The translations under genes and the position numbers were made by a program. 64,000 nt of DNA from Pogonophryne albipinna (taxonomy: Eukaryota; Chordata; Actinopteri; Perciformes; Artedidraconidae). A model generated the notes under the pieces. That model worked only from the letters and a program-made list of their open reading frames with translations. It ran no database searches and had not been told where the DNA came from. The stretch covers positions 24,586,412 to 24,650,411 of the forward strand of contig CM053246.1 in the NCBI GenBank assembly GCA_028583405.1, in the 5' to 3' direction. This document shows, piece by piece, positions 45,601-56,100 of this stretch. Positions within the stretch are counted from its first letter, which is position 1. Each line of letters begins with the position of its first letter.

Positions 45601-48600
45601 CGTGTGATCACACACGAGGCCGTGACTTCTGGCACCACTGTAGAGCGCTTCTCAGATCCTGACTCAATCAGACCACCAGTGACTAACAACACAGAGGGAA
45701 CATCAGCCCAGACTCTACCACCTGCCAAATCGTTACCCAGAATGAAATGTATCCCCTCGATTGGAAAAGCTGGACGTACACCAATAGCTTCCTCCCCTTT
45801 AACAAGGTCACAGTCAAGATACATCTTATGAACAGGAACAGGGAAAACTGTTAATCCCATCCCCCGACTCCGAACCGTGTCACCAGTGTCACTTTCCTCA
45901 GACAAAGGCAGAACAGAGTCAACGATAAAGGAGTCAAATGCACCTGTATCCCTCAACATTTTAATTGGAACTCTGACATTGCTACCTACCAATGACACCA
46001 AGCCCTCTCTTATAAAAGGAGCATAGGACGCCAAAACCTCTGATCCCCATAAGTGGTCCGTAAGCACCTCGTCAACACAGCAGCTTTTCACAGGAACAGC
46101 TAATGCAACTGGTTTACCCACCAATTTTCCTCCCTTGGATTTTGTTCTAAGCGCCGGACATTCTGGTTTCCAATGGCCTTTCTCACGACAATAGTTACAA
46201 GTATCCTCAGATTTTTCCCAAGCCACTTTCTTTGGATCCATCCCCAATGAACCAACATCAACAGCCCTTCTACTTCCTTCAAAAACAGATAGAGCTCCAG
46301 CGCGCACTCCGAACCTGCCCTTATGAAGTAACACAAACTCACCCACTGCCACCGCAGCTTCGGACGCCGAAGTTACCCTGTGTTCTGTTATATAAGTAGC
46401 AATGTTGTCAGGAAGAATGTTTTTGAACTGTTCCAAAATCATGAGTTCACCCAAATTGTCAAAAGAAGTGATGTCCAGAGCAGCTAACCAACGTTTAAAA
46501 TGAACAGACAAATCCCTCGCCATTTCCACATATGTTTGACCCTGTTTTTTCTCCAAGGACCTAAAACGCTGTCGATAAGCCTCAGGAACGAGTTCATATG
46601 CTCTAAGCACCGCCAATTTTATTTTAACATAGCTAGAGCTATCCTCCAGACATTATGCGGACTGTGCTCTTCCTGTGAGCACACACTGAAGCATCAGGGC
46701 ACAGTCTGCATCCAGCCAATCCCTAGCCTTAGCTACCCGTTCAAAAAGCAAAAAAAAAGTGTCAGGATCACTTTCATTAAATTGCGGTAACAAGCGCAAG
46801 TTGTTAGTATCGAACAGATGAGGAGGCCTGGGCACCTGTTCACCGTGCTGCTCACCCAACACCGCACCATCTCTGACCATAGAAAGACGTTGTCCTTCCA
46901 TATCCAGTTTGGCTTTCTCAGTCTCCTGCCGTATCCGCTCCACTGCAATTTCCTTTTCAAACTCCATCTCATACCTCATTTTGTCATGACTCAGCTGCAA
47001 CAATAACATCTCCTTCTGCTGCTCAAAGGACAGTGAACTAGCCTGCAACAGTGGTTTTAACAACACACCTCCTTTCTCTGCCGGAAACACTCCCGTTTCA
47101 CCTAATGCCGACACAATAGAGTCTTTTATAGTGCTTTTTAGCCTCTTATCGCCGACGATTTCCACTGAGAAATGTTCAGCAATAACGAGCAGCTGCTCCA
47201 TTGAGAAATCGCCAAGGGCTTCCTGAGACGGAGCTCTGATAAATGCGTCTACATCCGCCATACTACCACACAACACCGGAGCACACTGAGACGAAAAGCA
47301 AAAAGAAATGATTGGAGTTCCCCCACTAACTACGACACCCGCTAACTAATCTCCTCCCTAGTCTTCATGTAGTTACTTGCGGCGGGTACTTATGCACTGG
47401 AGACCGCTGGCCCAGCAAAGCGACTAGCAAGCTAGCAACAATACTGCGACCACGGCCATGCCCCCAAGCCGAGGCTTCAGACACTTTCACCACAACATTA
47501 AACACCCCGCCCAACGATCCCAAGGGAACCGTCGCTATAACCTACCAGGGGAAACGCCGCACAAATAATGAACTAACTCCCAACACCAGCTTACCTTACC
47601 GGAATGGACGCGCCCCCAGCTGTCATGGCTTGGCTCTCAGCCACAACAAACGCGCGACAGAAACGAGGGCGTGAATAGAAAAAGAGAGTTTATTCACTGC
47701 TGCTGAAGGACACAAACAGGCGAAACAAACGACGAAACAAGAGGTCAGCTGGTCGTGGCTGCTCTTCGCGTTGCGTCCTCCTATGAAGGGCCGTGTAGGC
47801 CAAAATTCAAACTCACCTTGTGACAGTTTACTTATTTAGGTTATTTGGGGTGCCAGTCAGGTCTCTCTCCTGACGTTTCAGATTTGGCTAGTCAGTCAGT
47901 TTTTGTAAATCTGCACAAAGGTGTATACATCTCACTGTAAACACCCAACATTGAATGACATTATAAAATATAAGAAAGGACACAACTCAAAATCATAATC
48001 ACAAATAGTAAGTGTATTTTTGAATACCCCCCCCCAAACAATTCGTCTTCCCACAGTTCAATGTTAAATCCAAAACGTTCCACTTCGGGTTTCCTTCAAA
48101 ATAAATAAAACGGTCAATTACCACGGGAGAATGTCAGTCAGTTTTAGCAATCCAGTCGGTTTTGATAATCCAGTCCTGGTTTTTAAGGTGGTTGGGAGAT
48201 GAGCGGCTCCTTTCAGTTTTGTACACAACACTCCAGGAACGTGAAGTAACAGAAGGGTATGATGACGGATGACGGTGGATCAGACAAACGGTACGGACTT
48301 TAAACGACCTAACTGCTGGTTGCTAACAGATGAGCGTGTTGCTCCGCCGATCCCTCTTGCTGCACACACCTGCTCCGCCGATCCCTCTTGCTACACACAC
48401 ACACTTTTCCTTCCGGCTCCGTCTAACTAAATAGGGGGAAAAGGAAATGGAGGCGCCAACCAACAGCGAATCACTGGCTGGGTGGGCGTTACCGTGAGTG
48501 ACTACCGGTCATATAAACACTGGTTGTTACAACCTCACACACACACTACTGAAAACATCTGGCCTTGCACACACACTACTGAAATACTCTCACATTCACT

Positions 48601-50036
48601 ATTGAACACCTCACACACACTACTGAAAACATCTGGCCTTGCACACACACTACTGAAATACTCTCACATTCACTACTGAACACCTCACACACACACACTA
48701 CTGAAAATTAACCTCACACACACACAACTGAAAATTAACCTCACAAACACACACTACTGAAAACATCTGGCCTTGCACACACACTACTGAAATACTCTCA
48801 CATTCACTACTGAACACCTCACACACACGCTACTGAAAATTAAGCCTCACACATATTACTGAAAATGAACCTCACACACACGCAACTGAAAATTAACCTC
48901 ACGCACACACTACTGAAAACCTCTGGCCTTGCACACATACTACTGAAATACTCTCACATTCACTACTGAACACCTCACACACACACTACTAAAAACATCT
49001 GGCCTTGCAAACATACTACTGAAATACTCTCACATTCACTACTGAACACCTCACACACACACTACTGAAAACATCTGGCCTTGCACACATACTACTGAAA
49101 TACACTCACATTCACTACTGAACACCTCACACACACGCTACTGAAAATTAACGTCATACACACACTATTGAAATCCTCTCACATTCATTACTGAACACCT
49201 CGCACACGCACTACTGAAAATTAACCTCACACACACACTCCTGAAAAACATTTTACTGAAAGGTTCTCAGTAGGGAATGTGCATGTGTTTCACCTATGTG
49301 TGTGTGAGGGGATTCTTGCTGTAACGGAAGTCATTCTAATGTAACGGAAGTCATCTGCTCGTGGTCTCTTTGCTAACCCCGTTAGCTTCATTAGCTCCAG
49401 GCTGCTACTCGGACGTGTTTGTTGTGTTGGTGCCTGGTGGAGTATTCTTCATTGAAATATCGCACTTATCTTATGGCTCTACGGTTCAAACAGACCGTCC
49501 ATGAATGCAGTTTATTCGGTAAGTGAAATTCAAGCACTTTATTTCTTACTTGTCTTTTTATTCAGCTAACAAGCGAGACGAAGCTACATCAGTGCTAACG
49601 ATGCTATCCGTAACATACAAGTTAAAACATAATAGAGAAGTGTAAAACATTAAGAAGGATTATACTGTAAAACATAAGGCTTCTCGGTGAGGTTGGTAAA
49701 ATAAGGCCAGATGTTTTCAGTTGTGTGTGTGTGAGGTGTTCAGTAGTGAACGTGAGAGTATTTCAGTAGTGTGTGTGCAAGGCCAGATGTTTTCAGTAGT
49801 GTGTGTGTGAGGTGTTCAGTAGTGAACGTGAGTATTTCAGTAGTGTGTGTGCAAGGCCAGATGTTTTCAGTAGTGTGTGTGTGAGGTGAGTTTGAATTTT
49901 GGCCTACACGGCCCCTCATATCCTCTTGCCAGAGAGAGAGAGAGCGAGATCCGGCCCAGTCCTTTATCCGGCTAGCTCCAGCCACCAGGTATCCTCAATC
50001 GCCGTAAGCACAAACAGAGGAAGAGTCATTAAAGGG

Positions 50037-50107
<71 letters not shown>

Positions 50108-53100
50108 ACCAGAGATAGTGAGGCAGGGGTCGTTACATATTAAACTAGCAAACAGTATAAAAAGCACGACAAAAGTTTCGTCAACATTAACCATAAACAT
50201 CTACATTAGTGAAATGACACATACACATTAATGCAGCTATATAATCAAAACACATTCAGAGAACATTTAAAAGCATAACTTCAAATGTAAGTCCATTTTG
50301 CTCATAGTACTTACTTTACTTAAGTAAGACTATAAAGGCAATACTTTGTCTGCTACTCAAGTAGATGTCCTTTCCAAATGAATCTGATAGTAACATTGGG
50401 TCAATATTAGCATTAAGGTGTTCCATCTGTTGATCACTTAAGGACTCCGGGTGACAGGAACAACTATTGAAATGTGTGGAAACAAGTATAAACACAATAA
50501 CATTAAATACAAATGAAAGCAAGAGACAGGAATATATGCATATACAGTAGAAAGGACACAATGAATATTATAACATTTAATGTAGCCTTACTATGAAGGC
50601 TAGCCTAAATACGGTGCTTTTCTACAGATTACTTTATTACTGCACTGGTAAGGTAAAATTAGGCCGATTAATAAGATGTGAAGTGCTTTGTAACTTCGAC
50701 CCGCTTGACTGAATACACAAAAAACAATGAAGAAAGAGTTTTATCTGGGCTGCTTCGCTGCCAGCTGCTCCCCCCGGGACCCGAAAGTGGCATATAGCCT
50801 GTACTTCAACATCAACGAAAGTGCTCAATATATGCTATATTGAACCAATAAACTAACACAAACTGACTGCATCACTATAACATGATGATGATGATGATGG
50901 TGATAAAGAATGCATCTAACGTTCCGCTGTTCATTATAATAAATAAAAAACGGCATTAAACAAATTATCATGCCCTTACTTTGAAACCATCCGGAAATGT
51001 CGTCATCAGCAGGCCATCACATGGTTTCCGAAAATAACCGAGTGACACGAGTAGATTTTAGAAGAGACCGGCGGAAAATATGTCTCGAAATTCCGTGTAT
51101 GTAAAAAGACGATCCACAAGCAGAAATGGGAGATCCACGAGCAGAGATTTGAGATCTGCAAGCGCATTTTTGGTCGACAAATACAAAATGGATTCACAAA
51201 TGCCTGATCGAAAGTTGTAAATGTTAAAGAGATATTCACAGATCTTTTTTTTATTTGTGAAAATATTTAGTGTATTTGCAGATCCGTTTTAGACTTGCAA
51301 ATTTATTTGTGAGTTTGCAAATCTTTTAAATGCATTTGTGGATGGTGTTTTACATTTACAAATCACATATTTACACACAAATTATTTTTATGTTCACACA
51401 AATAATTATGAGACATATATATGCCCATACTAATCAAACAAATCTTTTCTTCTACCTTCAGGACATTCAAGAGTGGAACATCGGCCGTCTGAACACGCTG
51501 CTGGATATGGTGGAGCAGGAGTGTGGCATCGTCATCGAGGGGGTCAACACTCCCTACATGTACTTTGGGATGTGGAAGACTACATTTGCCTGGCACACTG
51601 AGGACATGGACCTCTACAGCATCAACTACCTGCACTTTGGACAGTCAAAGTCATGGTCAGTCATTTCTGTTATTAGCATCACTTAAACTATACAGACAAA
51701 AGAGGCTGAACTTTAGTTGTCAGAAGTAGAGCTATGCATTGACAGGAAGCTTCAGCACATCAAAAACACAAAGCCACTGTTGGGCTAAGCTCTGATATAC
51801 TTTCTCTAATCACTTTCAATTACTGATTATGCTTGACCAATCCAACAGTGATCACCCATTGGTTCTTATTCTGTACATTTTGCATAAGAGACCCTGCAAA
51901 AAACATGATTTTATCTCACTTTATAAGGTTCTAAATTGAATGAATGCCTCTCGTACCATTGCAACCATCATCAGCTGTGGTCTGGGCTGGTCTCTTTTTT
52001 ACTCAGTTTCTTTGAATAATAACAAAGCCGCTGAGGGAATCAGATTATAATATTATATCACTTTCACTTATATGATAAAAACACTGTATTAGCTTTTAGT
52101 CATTTATCTTGCCTTAAGTAAAGGAACACGGCGCCAGGCTTTGTTACAGTTTTGACATGTTTTGCTGTTATAAAACTGGTTGGATCAGAATCTGTGTGAT
52201 AAACGGCAGCTGACATGTTGCTTGCTCTGCGGGCATACCAACAGCTGAGAGACGTTGCCTCTCTGATAGCATCTCAAGTCCTACGGTGGTTGACGGCACC
52301 ATCTAAAGTCCATGTGAAGCCTGACAGGAACATAATCTGCCCGTTTGGTTGAGATAGGGCTGCCATGATGAAACACACACACACACACACACACACACAC
52401 TTAAAAGAAATCATCAAAGCACACTAGACCAAGAGGAAGCTTCTGTCCCAGCAGCCCAGGTTTTTCCTCTGTCTCCTTCCCTGCTGTTTCACATTCTCCG
52501 TAGTGTACATCCTCGACGCGTTTGTCTCAGGGAATCAGTCCAGTCAGTACAGGTTGGGATGTTTCTTTTGGAAAGTAAACATCACAAAGTCCTCAAAACT
52601 GAATCTAGTGTTCTTGAATTCTTGTTTTCTAGCAACATCACGCTTCACATACTACTAAATCTCGGCTGTGGACTATATTGTTGTTTGTTTGTGCTGCCGT
52701 GAAGTGCTCACACTCCTGATCGAACTTGACATTCTTCTGCTTTTAAATCGGGTTTGACCTTTTAAGATATTTGTACAAACAATTCTACTCTTCTTCTATT
52801 ATTTCCAGCTGTTGTGTTTAGGAATTGTTTTGAAAATGTTCCTCTTTCATTACGAATTGCAATTTCTTCTCTACGTCTGAGAAATGTTGCACGAAAGAAA
52901 ACTATTATATCTTGACCCGATTTTCACAGGCGTAAACTCAACACACGAATACACAGAAAGAAAAAAACATCTGTATCGACCAGGGTATGGGTATAGCTCT
53001 GAGCTATTTCGCTCACTTGCTTTCAATCCTGTGCATCATTACTATGTTTCTTTCTGCTTCTGTCACTCACCTCTGAAGGTCCTTGGTACCTGCAGAAAAC

Positions 53101-56100
53101 ATATTTTCTTTCCTTTTCTGCCCCTTGATTTCTTTTCCATTATTTACCGCCATATTGTTTCCATCCATGGCACTGCAGGTGAGCAGAGCCAACCGAGCCT
53201 TGGAGAATTCAGAAATCCAGTATTACCTGCGTGTGTGTGTGTGTGTTTCTCAGTATGCTCTCTCACCTGTCTTCCTTTTCGTGACAGTATGTGTCCCCTC
53301 CAACTTTCTCTGCCTCCTGCAGCTCTACCTCTCTGTGATGCCATCTCATTAAAGTCTGTCTCTTTTCCCATCTCACTGTAAATGTGTGGTTGTATGTACT
53401 CCGTGTGCGAGTTCACAGCCACATCACAGCTGCTGGGCGTATGACAAAAGCTATAGAGGACATCATAAGAAGCGTCCAAAAAAGTTTCTGAAGTGGAAGA
53501 TCTAGATGAAAAAATAAAACACTAATTTCAGAGGAAGGAATAAAGTAAAAACAGGAAAGCAAACAACCATTGCTTGCCCTTTTCTTTCCCTTCATTTGCA
53601 TGGGAGGACTTGAAAGAGAGCGCTCCTGAGGGATACAGTGAGCTCACTTGCAGGCACACCTTATAGGAAAGGTCATTATTCTCAGTGCCAGAGAGGGGAG
53701 ACAAAAGTTCTGTATTACAGGCTGTAATGGCAATTTTAACTGTTCCAATGTTCTATATCCTTTGCCATGAATTCACAGGAGGGTTTAGAGTGATCCTGAC
53801 GCAGACACAAACAGATGAAGTTCCGGTCTTTTGCTGCAGTTTAGAATGATGTTTATTGCTTTACATATCAAGGTTTAAGTACACTGTGTCAAAGGGTTGG
53901 GGTATGAGCATCTGCTGGCTGGTGGAATCGGTGTGCTCTTCCTTTCATGTCACCTTTGACCCCTTTTACCCTTGTACCAAGTGTTCAAAAATAATATTGC
54001 ACTATACATATAAATAAGGTAAACTGAGACACCAACAACACCCATAAAATGGCTCCTACACACCGGCCCCTAATTGGCTTTAGCATGAAACAAAAAAACA
54101 ATTAACAATTAATAATAAAGCGCTATGAAGAATAAAAAATTGTGTGTTCTATGTGTTGGTATTTAATTATTGATTATTCAGTTATTTTCTTCTCCCTTAT
54201 TTTAAGGGCCATCAGTCTTTGCTGTACTTTATGTCTCAGTCTCTTGGAGTAGACATATCAGGATTTGCAGTTCTTAGTTTAAAGCAGTCGTGTTGCCATC
54301 CCGTCCAGCGCTGAGAGAACCTATGGGTTATATTTTCACCCAATTCCAAGCCTTTCCTGATAGGACTCCTGCATTGATGTGTCAGTCACTTCTTCAGGTC
54401 TGTCACTTGGATTCAGCTGGTGCCCTGGTACCATAACAGCAAAATCGCAGATGAGCTGCTCTGTAACGTGTTTGTTGTTGGGCAAGCTGGGATTTTCTTG
54501 TCTGAATGGCAAGTCTAGGCAGTAGTGTCCATCTGACATCTTCACTTCCACTTCTGGTTTGTTCTCCACTTTCTCCTCTGGCTCGACCACAGGCTTGGCT
54601 TCTTCCTCAGGCACCGCGTCGGATTTGTGTAACTCGACATCTGCTGTGAAGTCAGGCATGCTGTGACAGGAGTCTGAAGTCGGCTGGCTTTCAAAAGGCT
54701 CGCCTTCTGCCTCTTCATCTTCGTAGTAACCACCCGAATCCCGACCCTCATCTTCTTCTTGGGGGGCCTCAGCTTTGCCTTCAACATCCCCATCATTGTC
54801 TCCTTCGGCGTCTGCTACACCATCGCCATCTTCTTTGGCGTCTGCTACAACATCGCCATCCTCTTTGTTTACAATAGCTACTGGATTTACAGCAGCAGCA
54901 GCAGCAGCAGCAGCAGGGCAGCCATTCTTATCCCTGATGTTGTTTCTTCTCAATGGACCATCGATGACCCACCCCAGTAGGGTCCTTACAGCGTATGGTC
55001 AATCTCCCTGGCTGTTGACTAGCTTCCAAGGTTCCAGTACCTTGGATGCATTTGTCCCAATGAGTAGGTCAATGCCAGAGTCAATTGATTGAATATTGAT
55101 GTCTTTCAGGTAAGTCCTTTGTGTCAGGTCCTCTTGAACAGGAATGTTGTGCTTGGAAACAGGCATGGTCTTGTGTGTGAACACATCAGGTTGTTGGTTG
55201 AAAGTCTTCTGTCCTGGAATAGAGGTTTGGGTTTGATGAGGTGAGAATTCAGTTGCATGTAGATTAAATCTTACTGTAGGGTTTCTAAAGTAAGAGCTCA
55301 TCCCATCTGATGTTCTAGAGGTGTGTCTTGATCCCATGCTGAGCACATTTATCCTGGCATTTGCTGCTGCCAGCTCGTAAATCCAATTGTTCCTTCTTTC
55401 GTTTCAACTGTTTCAATTGTTCCCCTTGGACGTCAAGTTCATGTTGAATGTTCAGTGTTGCAGCCCTTTCGATTAAAGCAGCCCTTTCTGCCTGAGCTTT
55501 AATTCGAGCAGAGGATGTAGATGATCCATGTGATTAACCAGTTTTGTGTTTTGACTGAGGGTGTGATTCCTTTGAAACGCTTTCAATGCCGAATCAAACC
55601 CTTTTTTTGTTGCATTTTAGTAGAATATAAAAAGAAATGCCTTTTTTTAAAATAGGATGCAAGCAACACTAGTTTCTTAACCTGAATTGATAATAGACTA
55701 TAATCAATTTAAGTTTGCATTCTTATACCATTTTGTACAATAATTATAATGAATAAGTTCAAACAAACTCAAACTTACAGCTGATTAATAACGGTATCTA
55801 ACTTGAGTTTTTATCATATCAAAAACCTGTTGAAATGCTACTGTTATTTTTACTGTCCCCCAAAAGCCCGTCGGCAGCCTCCAGGAATGCTTCTTTCACA
55901 ACTTCGCCGTCTTTGAAAGACTTCATGTGTTTCGCAAGAACGTGACTGACACAATAAGATGCTATGGTAGCAGCCTTGCTCTTGTTGTTGGGCCTGGTGA
56001 AAATGGACTGCTGTGCATTTAGCTGTCCTTTCAGGCCCCTCCCCTTTTGGGAGCGTAGGGCAGAATTAGGAGGGAATTCCGTCTCGTAGCGTTTGTGCAC

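Larger units (their letters stand above)
47784..49918. mobile_element. TA-flanked non-autonomous DNA transposon with minisatellite arrays (2135 bp)
   Basis: The ends are TGAAGGGCCGTGTAGGCC and the complement TGAGGGGCCGTGTAGGCC, continuing through AAAATTCAAACTCACCT, so the terminal inverted repeats are about 35 bases. TA lies on both sides (47782-47783 and 49919-49920). The interior has a 74-76-base minisatellite (48531-49250), a shorter inverted copy of it (49701-49890) and a promoter/exon-like segment (49320-49518). No transposase. A Tc/mariner-like TA target is suggested but the superfamily is not proven. Confidence 0.8.
43584..50137 (-). mobile_element. Gmr1-like Ty3/gypsy LTR retrotransposon with RT and most of RNase H deleted
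   Basis: Complete at both ends, with TATT target duplications (43580-43583 and 50138-50141). On the minus strand the order is 5' LTR, Gag, zinc knuckle, aspartic protease, integrase, a short RNase H tail, a G-rich polypurine tract (about 43833-43848) and 3' LTR. The RNase H tail lies after integrase, so this is the Gmr1-type order (integrase upstream of reverse transcriptase), unlike ordinary Ty3/gypsy. The whole RT region is missing. A stop inside gag, a frameshift before the integrase core and the deletion make it non-functional. Its 5' LTR is split by the 47784-49918 element. Confidence 0.88.
47621..50137 (-). repeat. 5' LTR of the Gmr1-like element, split by a 2.1-kb transposon
   Basis: LTR parts are 47621-47783 and 49919-50137, about 380 bases together, including a long (CA)n tract. 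The + strand boundaries TGTCATGG ... GTTACA match the other LTR. The internal sequence abutting it at 47601-47620 is GGAATGGACGCGCCCCCAGC; its complement, with TGGGGGCGCG, is the candidate primer-binding site, though I could not match it to a tRNA. Confidence 0.82.
42095..51429. mobile_element. DNA element with ~0.9-kb inverted arms in kdm4b intron 4, split by an LTR retrotransposon
   Basis: The left arm (42095 to about 43013) and right arm (about 50468 to 51429) are long inverted repeats with modest divergence. The outer ends are TATGGGCATA and TATGCCCATA, and shared blocks run through GTCTCATAATTATTTGTGTG, TTTGTCGACCAAAAATGCGC and GGTCCCGGGGGGAGCAGCTG... inward to TTTCCACACATTTCA. Both ends are flanked by CTAATC (42089-42094 and 51430-51435), a 6-base duplication. 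Without the 43584-50141 insertion the element would be about 2.78 kb. No transposase was recognised and the superfamily is undetermined. Confidence 0.8.

Noticed and set aside
44110..47276. Exogenous or endogenous retrovirus with env
   Set aside because: No envelope-like frame exists between pol and the LTR; protein motifs and the 4-base duplication fit a Ty3/gypsy retrotransposon.
48531..49250. CRISPR-like tandem array of repeats
   Set aside because: Units are contiguous and degenerate (no unique spacers), have no cas genes, and lie in a eukaryotic transposon: a minisatellite.
53144..53480. ORFs in kdm4b intron 5
   Set aside because: Low complexity around (GT)n, no domain, both strands open; no support as a gene.
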